DNA of 64,000 nt, from positions 43,812,276-43,876,275 of the forward strand of contig CM070569.1 of NCBI GenBank assembly GCA_036346355.1, read 5' to 3'. How positions within the stretch are numbered: the first letter of the stretch is position 1; each line of letters starts with the position of its first letter. The position numbers and the translations under genes are program-made. The stretch is from Rhipidocladum racemiflorum. Lineage: Eukaryota; Streptophyta; Magnoliopsida; Poales; Poaceae. Under the pieces are notes generated by a model. The model saw nothing but the letters and a program-made list of their open reading frames with translations, was not told the origin of the DNA and made no database searches. Positions 1 through 12,588 of the stretch are shown one piece after another.

Positions 1-372
1 GGGAGGGATTGTACTTCTGAGCCCTGAATCATGTAACTTGTATGGAAAAAATGGATTATGTAGAAGCTCCTGAAGATGTTTACGTTTTGCTAATAAAACC
101 ATGTAATGCTTAGCAGATTGTGAAAGAGGAAAACTGGGAAACGTTCGTCGCTGATTCATTGCTCTATGCGAAGGTGTGTTGATACGGAACGGTTCTGTTC
201 TCTTATCCTGTGATTCATTGACTTATGAAATAATCGATCATGATTTCTGGTTTTATTTCCTAGTATGGGAAAGTGGAACTCAGGTTACTAGAATTCATCG
301 TAGTTCATTACTACATTTAATATTGTTGAATATCGTAATCTGACTCCTTGATATTCCTGTTTTGCTTTGTAG

Positions 373-3300
373 GGCTTATTTTTAGCAGTTACTTTGGTCA
401 TTGATTATTGGTTGACCCTCTGCTACTTACTGGGATTTGTTGGTATGTTTTTGTCTATCTTTGGGTGGTATTATTGCGTATTGATAGTGATACTTGTTCA
501 TGAAGAGCAAAGAAAAATAACACTATTAATTTATTATTCAAGTTTTTCCCGCACTTAATAAGGAATTTCTATTCTGATTTCAAGCTCCTATAGTGCTCAC
601 TGTATGGTTGGAACTTTTGCTGGAGGCAGCAGATCCATAGTCATGAAATGCCGCGCTTTCCTATTGTCTGTGATTAGGCTGATCTTATTCTCCATTGTAA
701 ATATTATACAGTTGGCCACGATAACAAGTATGTATCGATCTCTTAAGTTAGATTGATGCAGCTATTATACTATAGCGACCTTGTCCTGCATAACTGACCT
801 TGTAACCTGGGGTACTACTTCACTATTGTTGCCTGGCAGGATACCTTGGGTGCAATTTTCATGCTAATGTCAAATGCTTCAATTTTTCTCCATTTTTCAG
901 AACTTATCTTTTGAACTTTTCATAACGGGTGTTTGTTTTTATTTTCTTGTGCAGTTATATATGCTGTAGCTCAACAACCACCTTATGATGGTCTAGGTAT
1001 GTTTTATGTCTATTTTCAGACATTTAATCGTGGAACTGGGAAATTATAGATAGTCTTGTCTCCTGGTCTTGCCATTTGAATATATACATGTAAATGTAAT
1101 GACTCCCAAATAGTTGAGAATTCCTTGTTTCCAAAAAAAAAGTTGAGAACTGTTAACCTAAAGGGAGAATGTATGATTTTGAATCTGTACTATTTGTATT
1201 TTTGCTCTTTACCCTTGATGTGATATTTTGCTTTGACTTAAGTAAAATTTAAATGACGTGTTCCGTAAGTCTGGGATCGTTTGTAGCTAACTACGAAAAT
1301 GGCTGCTAATTGAGTCTTGAAACCAATACAAAAAAGGGTGACGTTGCAAAAAGTTAATTAGGCAACTGCTGAATGTGGCACTTTTCTTCCCCATTGTCTC
1401 AGAGCATCCTCTAGAACAAATATACAAGACAAAATTTTGAAACCCTGAACTACACCGGTCATTGCTAGGTGGGCCATATACTAATGCATTGACAGTAATT
1501 GGTCCTGTACTGAATGGAATACTATGCTCTAGATTTAGGGCAGATCCAACTTGTAATTGCGCCTTTTTCCAAAAAAATTTATATAGTCCGTTTATAAGCA
1601 AAGACAATTGAAACTCGATTGGAATCGGTGAAACTTGTTCACCGCTTGGGCTAAAAGGAGGCCTTAATCTGAAGTCCCCAAGCTGATGTTTCTAAAAAAA
1701 AAAATTAACTTAACTTGGATTACCAGCACTGCAGACGGGAGGCTGGGACAAAATGCATGACATAAAGTTTCAAACCGAGTCAAAATAATGAGTTGTTAAA
1801 CCTATAAATTGAATATATTACTCACAGCTTGCTTTTAGTGCAGCAGTATTCTTCCTTTTTACTAAGTGTGAGTACTAGTATTTTCCTATATTAGCACTCA
1901 TGTATACACGCAAATGATGAAGAAGTGATACTCTTGAATCATCTCTGTTCTATTAAGTGATAATATTGCAAATGAGAAGCATCACTCATCTATTAAATCA
2001 ATGCTTTTTCCTCATTTTTCTACTCTAATCTCAAACGTCACTGCAGTTTCCTCTTAAGTTGGATTGAGGACATATTCATTTTTTATTTAGGTCATTCAAA
2101 TCATTTGACCCCGTTGCAACTGGAAGGCCTACTAACTGAAGAGCCAACAACACAGTTTTGGCTGGTAATTTGTTTTAAATGTTTCTCATCTTTTTATCCT
2201 TTTTCAATCACCAGCAAGCATTTGGTTCCTGCTTGCTTTCTCATCAGTGCAAGACTTCTAGATACATTCTAATTATCTCACTATCATCTTATTTGTTAGT
2301 GCCTTCAGTGAGTAGGTTCCTATGCAGAATATGCTTGTGGTTCAATTATAGTAACTGGAGATTGTTTAACTTTAACAGGTCGAATTCCGGACTTCCTTTT
2401 CAGTGACATGTATACAAGCAAGCAGTGTTGTGCCTGAACTCTCTAACATGTACGTATTTCTTACAAAATTGCCTCTATATCATTATTTTGACATTTTGCA
2501 AGTAATCTATAATCTATTACGACTAGCAATATACATTATACAACGTGCTGACTGCTGAGAGTTTGAGACATAGCTGGAAGCATAAGATGTTTGTGCCATT
2601 TTTTTTGCAGCCTCATTCCACTTTGCAGTACATTGCTCGTCAAATACACTCTTTTACTGATTAAGGCGTAGTGCTTTCCCTGTCAATATCTGCAATTAGC
2701 TTGATAATCTAAGCAAGTACCTTTCTTTTGTCCTGAACACAGTATATCTCATACTTTCTATGTACTGGATGTTCCCATTCTATTAATGCAGATACTCCAA
2801 CAAGAACATTTCTTTTGGAATAATTGATCTTGGGCATTTCCCAAATGCTGCAGCTAAGTTTGGGATATCCATGTGGGGTAATTTTTTTGTTTTACTTTTA
2901 CTCCTCTGTCAGCTATGTTCTTTTTTACTTAGTTTGAAGTGCTTGCATTTCAGTCATATAGCCTGTGGACCCTTTACTGGATTGTGTTCAGAATATTCTT
3001 AGTTTGTTTCTTTTCAAAAAAGTTACATACTTACATTCTCTCGGTTGAATTTCATTGAACAGATCATCTTCCCACTTATATACTGTTTGACAAGGCGACT
3101 GAAGTTGCTCGGTTCCCAGAAATCACAAGTGAATCAAAAGTATTCGTGCCAAAAGTTTCTAAGGTTTTTCTTATCACCTGTTTTTCTTATGAATTATGAT
3201 TGAAATAAGTTGCATCATCTTTCCCTTTTTTCTGGACAAACTAATATTGTCGGAACTCTCCCTTTTATGGCGTGGAATACTAAGAGGGATTCCTATGTGC

Positions 3301-6300
3301 ATACAGTACTAGTCCCATGATCAGTGGCTAGTACGCACATTTACAATATTGTCATCACATCCATACAGGTTCATATTACATTAATAGAAATAAGTCTTAC
3401 AACATGGCCCATTGGCCGAATTTAAGAGTTTGCAGCGGAAGATACATTTCTCGACAGTTTGCTTTCTACCCAAAATACCACAGGCAACTGACAAGGATAA
3501 AACCTTAGAAAGATTTGTTAGCAAAGTCCCCGTATTCTGCGTCGGGATCGGGAAACTCGTTCTCCTCATTCTCTGAATATCAACAATAGCAAGGTTGAGT
3601 ACACGTATGTACTCGCGAGACTTGTAGTGTATCACAAATGTATATAGTAAATGCATACTATGTCATGGGTAAGCTACTAAGTTGTTTTGCATAAAGCGAA
3701 ATTGAATTGTAAATACAGAATAATAGATTGCAAGCGTAATTTGTAAAGCAATTGACAGATGTGTAAATAACAAATATGAGTAAGAGTAGTAACAACCTCA
3801 CAATCCTCCATGATTGTGAGTAGAACTTCGTCCCTTCCCATACTATTGACAACAACACATTAACAAGACTTTTTCCAATTATCATTGAGTTTCCAAACTA
3901 TTTTATGAAAGTACCAAAACTCTAACTAGTGTCAATGCACCAAGATTACCATAACCGTGGGAACGTCTTTTCGAAAAGTTTAGACTCTGCAGAATTGTAC
4001 AACTTTGCCCACAATTCAATGATCAACTCCTTTATGCATTCGAAATTAACACACTTCCTACGGTGTGCCGCGGAATGATCATACACAACCGTTACATCAT
4101 TTAATCCTGACTTTACACCAGCCCGGTGCCGACAAACCCTCATTATGGTAGGAACAACACTTTCATAAACATATCGATTCTCATTGCGCGAGATAAACAT
4201 CACATGTTCCTCCCCATAGTGAGGCGTACACTGTTGCATCGGTATGCAATTACTCACAAATCCTTGTGGAAGCCCCTTACAAGCCAACTCGAAAGGGCTT
4301 ACAGCTCATGCTACTTCAGTCTCCCAATGTGCAAAGCCAGTTTTAAATAACTTAATAAGTTGAGGCTACCCCATAATAGCAATTGTGGTTGTACGGTGTT
4401 TCTTGGATTATACAACACTAAGTTCGGTCCTTAATTAACCCAGGCGGAAACTCCCCCTAACTACGTGCAAGTTTAAGCTTACACACCCGGCTATTGCCAT
4501 AATCCGCCCGTGTTAAAACATAGTTTTATTTTCATTTTTACCAAACTACCAGTATCCTTTACTGTCATATCCAACCTTTTTAAATTATGAGGACACCTGT
4601 CTCTCTCAACCTTAGTAAGATTTCCAATGTTTCATATAACATCACAATTAATTGTTCGATTCCCAATTCTAGAGCATACTAAGCATGTGCAAATAGTAAT
4701 CGTGTATACCCTGTGGACATTATTTCATGTCTAACCATAACTTAGGGTTTTCAAGGTTCTCATGTCAACAATTAATTGAGGTAATCCCATAAGCTAGGTT
4801 TAGTTCTACCGCATCCCACAATATAGCAAGTTTAAAGAACATAGCGCATGCATAATAATTTTGACAAACAAAGTAAACTATTTAAGATAGTGGGTTCAAT
4901 ATGGTCAAAGGAGGGTGCTTGCCTTGCTCAGTGATTTCTTGCGTGGAGTTGGGGTCGTCGACGATGGTATCCGGAATATCGGTGTCTACACGCCGCATCA
5001 TAAAAAGCGAAGCAACATCCAAATCCGGAAAAGAAAGAACGAAGAGTAAACATACAATACATGTGGCAAAAAGAAGTCGAATATAATTACAATAGAATCA
5101 TTCGTGAAAACAAGTGTGAGTGTGTTTGGCGGAGCTAGGGTTTGGGCCCAATTAACCATATAGAATGCCAAATCACGTTCAACGAGAATTACCATTTTTC
5201 CTTACAAATCCAAGGGGCCAACCTTGTGTATGATTATATTCATTTTCAAATTCAAGAAGCTAAGATTGTTTGGATTTATAAAATCAAAATAGCATAGCTA
5301 ATTGGATCTCTAAAAGGAATTAATCGATACAATCAAGTGATTAACTAAGGTACAAAGGTAGTATACTGTGCTACTACTACAGGGCCTATAATTATGTTAT
5401 CACAAAAGTATAGGTTTAGGATTTATGAAATTTAAATAAAGTCCTATGTAGCATGATTGATTGAAATCTTAAATAAGCTATTGAATGTGCATAAGTGATT
5501 AACTAATATATGAAGAAGTGGCAATTACATTATTAATACAGAGCCTATAATCGTGTTTTTCTAAAGTATGGATCCTGTAATTTGGGTTTAGTAAAACTTA
5601 TCATTCTTTATCTACACATCTATACTATATATATACTACATGAAATAATCCCTATAACAAAAATCCAAAGTTAAGCATAGGTTAAATCTAGAACATTTTC
5701 ACATGGACAGAGAGAGTATCATTTTAAAGAGTTTAGAGACCAAGTTTACAAATTTTCAAGGTTTATTTGCACTAAGTATAAACATTTCAAATTTAAATGT
5801 ATGGAAACTAACCTAATTAAGAAATTGATGCAACCTAAGTCCAAATTTAAATGTTTTCACACATTTAGAATCCTAATGACATCAGGAATACAACAAAATT
5901 GGTTTCATCCAATTTGAATGTCATTTGCACAAATTTCTCATTGAACTAAGTTTCAGCCGAAAGTTTAAATTTGAATTTAAACTTTTCCAGTGAATTAATT
6001 TGAAATATTTTTACATATTCAAAAACTATATGATTTAACAAAATTTTAGAAACTGGTTTGACCTAATTTGGATTTGTATTTCGGAAGTTATGAGTATTTG
6101 AATTTGTTTGGTCTGGGAAAAATCCGATTAAATGGAAAATACGCTACGCTTTCCTATTGTGAAGACGCCTTTTGACTAAGGCTAGGGCTAACTTATGCAT
6201 GTGCGGCTGACAACGTGGGACCAGTGATCAGCGGGCGCGTTTAGCTCGCGAGTGGGGTGGCAGGTGGGGTCCCACGATGCGATGTTAGTTGGTGAGTGAA

Positions 6301-8646
6301 GCGAGGTCGACGGCCCCGCGTGATAGTGGCATAGAACAGAGGAACGGCGGAGGGAACCTCGTTGGGGCCGGAGGCGGCCGGGCGAGGGCTCGGCGAGCAA
6401 GAGGGCGTTGCAGAGAACCTAGGGCACCGCTTGGTTTGGCTCGGGAATGGCCGGAGATATGCTCTCGGCGGTGAGAGACGGCGGCGATGATGGCGGCTAG
6501 CCACGGCGGCTCTAGGGTGACGTCGAACCATATATGAGGGTTCGTTGAGCATCCAGGGGTTCTAATGGTGTGGCTCGATGCCTTGGACTGGAGGAAGAAT
6601 GGCCGGAGATGCTTGGCACCGTGCACCGGAGGTGGAGAAGACGAGGTGCGGCCGCGGCGGCGTTCCGGCCGGCCAAGCTGCAAGTTGAAGTGGGGAGATG
6701 AAAGAGGAGGTCAGGGCGATGCTTTGGCTAGGTGGAATCGAAGAATGGAGCATTATAGAACAGTAATTGCAATTTCTCCCCCTTGCGGCTCACCTCGGAC
6801 TGAAGCTCCTCAATGGCGACAGTGGTACAAGCTTGAGCCGGAAGAGCTTGTAACGAGGTCAGGAGGGTCGAGGGCGAGTTTAATAGGCAAGGAGGGGCTG
6901 GACTTGGTAGTTGGCCTGCGGGCTTGCATGGGCGACAAGGAGATAGGACACTGGCGCTGGGGCTTTTCGGCGGATTTCCCGTGCAATTGAGTGATCGTCG
7001 GCGAGGTTCGCGCGCATGCGAGTAGTGACCGCTCAGCGATGTCAGGTTAGGATGGCATAGGTTCGAGCGCTCTGCAGGGAGTGGCGAACCACAGCATCGC
7101 CCATCCATGCGAGCCGGCACAGGCGAAGGGGGATTGGGCACTGCTGCTGCGACTCGGTCGTCACGGCGGAGAGGGCCAATGAGGGATGCTGCCAGGGCAA
7201 AGATGCAAAGCTGAGATCTTTGTTGTGTCAGGGAGAATGACCGAGGATTGGCCGGGGCGACGGTGATTCTTCAGAGCTTGCGCGTGCGAACAGAGAAGAG
7301 AAGGGAAAGGGGAAGGGAAGAAGAGAGGGAGAGACTGACCGTGGGCCATGGGGCCACATGGCAGTGAGGGCAGCATAAGTGAGGCGTGGGGCGCTGCCAG
7401 GTGGGACTTCGGAAAAAGGGCTGGCCCACTCGGCAGTGAGGCGAAGACAGAGAAAGTTTTATTTGAATCACCAATTTTGGGCAGCAAGCGCAAAACCAAT
7501 TTAATTGAACCATTAAAGCTTGCTAGAAATTTTTGAGGGGGAACCTGACAATGAATTCGATCTACTATAAAATTTTTAGACGAAAATACTGAGTCGATAT
7601 TTTTAGAAAATTCTGACAGTGCGACTGTCAGGTCGCACTGTCAGGTTTTTGCCTATTTCAAAAATGATTTTGCAGAGATGGCAAACTAAGTCAAATTGAC
7701 TTGAAATTTTACTGTACTGCACTAGGATCATATCCGAGCTATGGTAAAAATTTCAGCTCAAGAACATTTGTATTTATTTTTATATAATTCTGACAAAGCT
7801 CTAGGTCTACTATTCCAATTTCTGTTTTTGATTTTCTAAAAATAACAAATCACTTCCAAATTCAATAGAACTTTTCAGGGATGATAAATAAGGTATTTGG
7901 AATTTATTAGTAGTCTTATTGGACCTTTGAACTACAACATTTTCAAATTGAAGTGGAAGTTCTACCTCCCAAGGCAAATAAAAGATCAACAAAACAATTC
8001 GAAAATCCAAATAACCTTCATATAATGGTTGAACCTCAATTCAAAACCAAAATTAATAACTTAATATTTGATTAATGCTTTTAATAATTGAGGATGATAC
8101 AAATATGGTCTTACATAGCTTTGGAATATCGTCATTTGAATCAACCTGTCCTGTAGCAGGAGGTTTAACTTAAGGAAGCGTGTCTCCCTATTAAAGAAGT
8201 GACTGCAAGTGACATAATTGAAATATGGCCTACCTAAAAAAGGTGTGAAAGATGACAATATGCAATACAGTCTGACACCACAGTTCCCTTTCGTTTTAGT
8301 TTTGACAAAACATCAGGGTTGATTATCTGTCATTGTACTTCAATCAAAGTACTGAGTACTGATGCGATAAACATATTGAAGCCGCCAATGATAGAACTCC
8401 TGAAACTTCAGTCAGCTATCCAGTCTTTGTCTATGGCCTTCAGTTTGCTATCTGCCAGGAGTACTGATGATGTGGTCCAACTTTGTGGAATTGCTTTTGC
8501 GAGGGATGGTTAATATCATGCTTATATCTTTCTTGCAGAAACTTCTCTGCCAGCACTTCGATCTTGACAGGCGACTGATTGAATACCTATCTAGATGTAA
8601 GTCAGCCAGAGATGACTTCCACTGTCCCTTTCATTTAACCGTCTAA
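373..8646 (+). CDS. TMX2-like thioredoxin-related transmembrane protein, 5' end outside window
   Basis: The exons read as a plant homologue of animal TMX2, an ER membrane protein with a thioredoxin-like fold. Exons that join in frame are 373-442 (hydrophobic, begins GLFLAVTLVIDYW), 955-996, 2091-2164, 2379-2449, 2792-2877 (YSNKNISFGIIDLGHFP), 3063-3163 (HLPTYILFDKATEVARFPEI) and 8539-8596 or beyond (KLLCQHFDLDRRLIEYLSR). All junctions are GT-AG. The N-terminal exons lie left of the window or were not found. The last exon either reads through to a stop at 8644-8646 or is spliced at the GTAAGT at 8597, so the 3' end is uncertain. No CxxC thioredoxin active site is visible; the matching stretch reads FSVTCIQASS, so redox catalysis is doubtful. 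The intron 3164-8538 contains a 5-kb LTR-type insertion. Function is inferred from the family only. Confidence 0.85.
3248..8256. mobile_element. Long LTR-type retroelement insertion (probable solo LTR) inside TMX2-like intron
   Basis: The insertion starts TGTCGGAACTC at 3248 and ends about GATGAC(A) at 8256-8257. It is flanked by AATAT at 3243-3247 and 8257-8261, a 5-bp target duplication; the right boundary is ambiguous by one base. Its left part is related to the element at 31799-35243. Both share a CTAGTCCCA..CAGT..GCTAGTA motif near the start, a GCAGCGGAA stretch, and a block with a 'cacacttccta/ttggtgtg' motif about 0.8 kb in. No gag or pol coding sequence is seen, so a solo LTR or non-autonomous element is the simplest reading. 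The GC-rich part at 6200-7500 gives overlapping ORFs on both strands that show no family resemblance. At 5 kb it is long for one LTR, so a second nested insertion is possible. Confidence 0.7.
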
Positions 8647-9638
8647 AGAACACCTGTTAACCAAATGCATCCTGCCGTAGGATCCATCATCTATCCCAGC
8701 TGTCTCAAAAGGAAGGTACCAATCCTTTTTACCATGAACGAGATAAATGAATCGGACAGTTGTGCGGCAGCAATCACTTCAGGGGTATCTTCAGGCTTGT
8801 TTTATTCGATGAGTTTGCCTGTGCCCATCCAATCCAAGGCCGGTATACTTTGTGGGGAGAGGAAAATATGTTTTGCATCTTACTACCATCTGTCAGTTCT
8901 TGAATTATGGAATGTTACTGCCCCTGTAGAGATCCTGTAATGATTTGCCAACTATGTATTGCACTGCAGTAGTGGTCAATTCAGACACCATTCATTTCCA
9001 CAGAGCAGTGTCTCGGAATTTGTTCCGATCACCACCTTTTTCCAAGTGCTAGTCGTCAGCACGGTAGGTCTTCCTGGCTCCCCTGCAATTCCATTTCATT
9101 ATCTGCCATGCCCGATGCTTTTCCTTGCCAATTACACCTTAAATATGTGCGTAGTGCTCCTTGATAACCTTGATTAAAACCCAAAGCATTGCATCTGGCC
9201 TTCACCATTATCAAGTGGAGAAAAAGTGGGATTTTGGTGGTATTGTTAACAAAAGCTGATTGCCCAGCAAAAGGAGGGGTTGTGATGGGTTAGGATAACA
9301 CAAAAGGTGGGTTTATTGGGTTCGGGGTTTGGTAAGATCACCAAAGAATAGTTTTTTGCAAATCTAGGGGCGCCACCAAAATTGGTGACCAAATAGGAGC
9401 ATGGCTGGGTGATTGTCTTAGAATAACACAAAAGGTGGACAAATCCAGGACATGACACGTCAGACCAAGGTAAGTGGTTGGTAGTGGGATTCATAGGACA
9501 AGTTCTAGCTTTTTAGCTTTGGCCACTTTCCATTTTCTTATGTTTGCAACAGAGTGTGAGCATCTCTTCTCCGAGAGTAAAAAAAATGTAGTAGTATCTC
9601 TTTCTGAGTTTTGATATGAAAGAAAGTATGGTCTTGAT
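8647..9638. other. Intergenic region downstream of TMX2-like gene
   Basis: This stretch probably holds the 3' UTR of the TMX2-like gene and spacer. A possible 3' exon with a good acceptor (CTGCCGTAG at 8672-8680) is present but cannot be proven. The phrase AACACAAAAGGTGG occurs twice (about 9297 and 9425). I see no gene. Confidence 0.4.
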
Positions 9639-10672
9639 CAAGGAATAAAATCTCGGATCTCGATCGTTGACGAGATTCTAAATCCTAGATAAATGAAAAA
9701 AAATTCAAAATTTTCAAAATGCTACATTAATTTAAAATCTCGGTGAGATTTTGTGTGTGTGTGTTTTTTTTTTTTTTTTTGTAGGATTGCTATGTTTTTG
9801 TGCAGGATTTGGGACTAATTTTTTTTAGAGAATTAGAATGCTATTTATGAGGAATATATATATGTGTGCGCGCGCGCGCGCGTGTATGTGTGTTGTGAAT
9901 CTTGTGATGCATCTTTTGTCAATGGAGAGCAAGTGTATGCTATGTTTCTACTAAAAAATGAGAATTCTATGACTTATGTTATCAAGCTATTTTTTTCATG
10001 ATTTTTAATTTTTTTTTTCTAGTTGCGGGAGACTATTTTATAGTATTTTGCATTTTCATAATTTTAAAAAATTTCTCAAGCTTGATAATCATTTGAAAAT
10101 TTTATAAGTATATTAGTGATGCATCAGGACCAGCTATAATTTTTTTTAAAATTTTCTAACATGGTTTGAACTATTTTTTATTCGATTGAAATTTGCCGAG
10201 CAGCTTTCAATAGCACTATCCGAATTTTTTGAAAATTCCTCAAACTTGATCATCATCTGAAAATTTTATGGAAATATTATGGATGTGTCAGGACCATCCA
10301 CAAAAAAATTTCAAAGTTTTTAACGTGAATTGCACTATTTTTCATTCGGTTGAAATTCGCAGGTCAGTTTTTTATCAGGACAGTAGCACTGTCAAAATAT
10401 TTAAAAATACATCAGGCTTAATCATCATTTGAAATTTTTATGAGAACACTAGTGATGTGTTAGGATCGTCCACAAAAAATTTCAAAATTTTTAGACGCGT
10501 TTTGGATTAATTTTTGTTCGGTTAAAAATCACTGAGATGTTGGTAAAAAATCGGATTTGAATTTTGTTTTTTGTATTTTGTCTAGATTTTGTTCAAAATA
10601 GCGAGATTTAGCTAAAATTTTGAATTTCAAAGAGCAACGAGATATAAGTCGAAAATGAAATTTAAAACCTTG
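9639..10672. mobile_element. hAT-like non-autonomous element (CAAGG..CCTTG ends) with internal ~130-bp repeats
   Basis: The ends are imperfect inverted repeats: CAAGGAATAAAATCTCGG on the left, and on the right a sequence whose complement reads CAAGGTTTTAAATTTC. Inside are at least three degenerate copies of a ~130-bp AT-rich unit with the phrases 'cttgatcatcatctgaaa', 'tgtcaggaccatccaca' and 'cggttgaaatttgcc' (about 10075-10510). The same unit occurs at 38550-39000, 40840-41110 and 42100-42220. The flanking 8-mers agree only partly, so an old insertion is likely. No transposase is present. Confidence 0.5.
9853..9894. repeat. Simple repeat (TA)n-(TG)n-(CG)n-(TG)n
   Basis: A compound dinucleotide tract: TATATATG, then TGTGCGCGCGCGCGCGCG, then TGTATGTGTG. 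It lies inside the hAT-like element at 9639-10672. Confidence 0.85.
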
Positions 10673-10880
10673 ATCTTACAGGGGCTTCTACTCTCTACAT
10701 CCCATCTGTTTCTACCTTCTAATGTTTGATATCACGAGGAGGTAAAATAAATATCTTTTCAAATAAACTCTGCGCATTCCGGAACCAAACCGAACAGTAA
10801 CACACCCAACCACCTTATGGTTAAAAGAAGCGAGGAAAAGAAAAGGGCAGCTTGGGCGAGTCGGCATGGCGGACCGGAGT

Positions 10881-11328
10881 CAGGGTTTCAGTTACCGTTT
10901 GGCTGATTATCGCGCGAAAATTGAATTTTCGAAAATCGACAAAATCGTGCTGAAAATCGGTTAAAAACCGTTAAAAATCAAATAGTTTGAAAAATAAAAT
11001 TTTTTTGAAAAAATAATAATAAAAAATCATGATATTTGATCGATAATCTCTCGATATGCCTCGATAATCGCAATATTTCCCTTGAAAATCAGCCGATCAT
11101 GCGAACTTCCTCGTCGATTGATTTTTTTGAGCGATTTTCGGTCGATATACCTCGATAATCGCTTGAGATGCCTCGATAATCGCGATATTTGCGTTGCACA
11201 ATTTTTTAAAATTTTTGAATTTTTTTTTGAATTTAACCGATTTACCGACCGGTATTATATATCGTCCCGGTTCGACAAGATCGATTATCGTAAAAATTGG
11301 CCGATTTTCGACGATAAGGTGAACCCTG
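10881..11328. mobile_element. hAT-like MITE, CAGGGTT termini
   Basis: The left end is CAGGGTTTCAGTTACC and the right end is GATAAGGTGAACCCTG, an imperfect inverted repeat. Flanking 8-mers ACCGGAGT and GTCGAAGT agree at 5 of 8 positions, which fits an old 8-bp duplication. The interior is rich in CGATAATCG and CCTCGATAATCGC motifs. No protein is encoded. Confidence 0.5.
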
Positions 11329-11589
11329 GTCGAAGTCCAAGATGCGGATCAACGCCTTTTAATCGAGCTCCAAATACGAGAAAACCCGCTTTTCATCCGG
11401 GTCTTCTGCGTTTGCACAACCCGACCCGATGTATTTTATCCTCTCTCCGCCCCTCGTGCCATACTGCCATTAAAAAATCCAAGAGAAGAAAACTGCCTCG
11501 GCCGGCCCCCAATCTCGAGGATAATCCTCTGGTTTTGATCAGCTCTCCAAGTCTAGCTGTTTTTTTTTTGCTGGTTCCAAATAGTTCTG

Positions 11590-11849
11590 TCAAATTATTA
11601 AGGAGGAAATTTTATAGTACCAAAAAAAACCACATGTTCATTCCTACAAAGTTGAAAAAAGGGGGTTATTTTCAAAAGAAATGTTTATTTTTCGAAGAGA
11701 GTTTGAGTGTTCCTATAGGAGAGATCAGGGGGCAAGTCGTGCAAGGGGGCAATATTATTGACGAATTTACGCAAATCCATGAGAAATATCCGCGAATTAT
11801 ATATGGGATCGAGAATTCAAGCCCCGAGTCAGGGGGGAATGTCTTTTGA
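11590..11849 (+). pseudogene. Unidentified coding-like fragment of about 86 codons
   Basis: A longer open frame from 11082 runs through the hAT-like element and is not a gene as a whole. From about 11590 to the stop at 11847 the composition changes and the translation looks protein-like, for example FYSTKKNHMFIPTKLKKGG, then VPIGEIRGQVVQGGNIIDEF, then IHEKYPRIIYGIENSSPES. Base use (AT-rich with G runs such as GGGGGTTA, AGGGGGCAA) is unlike the neighbouring nuclear genes and hints at organellar origin. I could not match it to a specific plastid or mitochondrial gene, and it has no start codon of its own apart from a weak internal ATG. Confidence 0.3.
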
Positions 11850-12396
11850 GTACAATGCTAGTAAAAATATTAAAAGGAGAGCAAAAAGAAAAAGGAAAAG
11901 AGATTCCTCTAAGCACTGCTAAATTTTATTTTATTTTCCCTCTCTGTGTGTGACGGGAAAAGGAAAAGATACAGATTGTATTCTACCGATAGAAGAAGAA
12001 GAAAAGAGAGGAAGAAAAAGAAAAGCTTCGAATCTGCTAAAGCATGCGCAGAAAGCTTTCAATTATTCCTGTAAACTAGAATCGGCCCATTGTTAAGCCA
12101 AACTATCATTAACTTCAACTAGGATTTTTTTCTTTGACAGTAATTTCAACCAGCAATTTACACTCACTTCGATTAATTAGCCCAAAAACATCCTTAGAAA
12201 CTCCAATATGGCTCCCAAGGTAAGAAAACACATAAGTAAAACGCACAAAAAAAAATAGTGCATCCACCTACCAGGCTATTATTATGTTCGAGTCTGTCGA
12301 TAGCACCGTCCAAAAACCATAGGATCCAACAGCCCAATGTTAAGATGACGAAGAGGGGAAAAAAATCCAAGACATGGGAATTCTAGCCATGCTTTA
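11850..12396. other. Intergenic, no gene seen
   Basis: Contains A-rich and GAA-rich tracts (about 11880-12025, GAAGAAGAAG at 11990-12003). No open frame, repeat boundary or RNA gene is supported. Confidence 0.4.
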
Positions 12397-12585
12397 GGGC
12401 ATGTATAAAAGGCCACCTCCAGCTCTTAGTTTTTACATATAGTTTTGATTTACGTGGAAGAACGATAAAAGAGGAGAAATAAGAGAGCTGTCTCTTATTT
12501 AGTAATATTTTTAGAGACAGTTATTGTACAAACTATTTTTTAGTTTACTATTAGACTATAGTAAATTTTGCTATTATATTTGCTC
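12397..12585. mobile_element. Tourist-like MITE with TTA target duplication (weak)
   Basis: Flanked by TTA at 12394-12396 and 12586-12588. The right end TATTATATTTGCTC resembles the complement of the ends of the better-preserved MITE at 59218-59488. The internal phrases 'agagacagttattgtac' and 'gagagctgtctctta' also recall that family. The left end GGGCATGTATAAAAGG is diverged. Confidence 0.45.
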
Positions 12586-12588
12586 TTA

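Noticed and set aside
6188..7536. Several overlapping GC-rich open frames on both strands (60-141 aa)
   Set aside because: They overlap each other on opposite strands, have low-complexity Pro/Arg/Ser-rich translations and lie inside the LTR-type insertion; no family motif is visible.
9246..9494. 82-aa reverse open frame as a gene
   Set aside because: No domain and no supporting signals; it spans a small repeated phrase.
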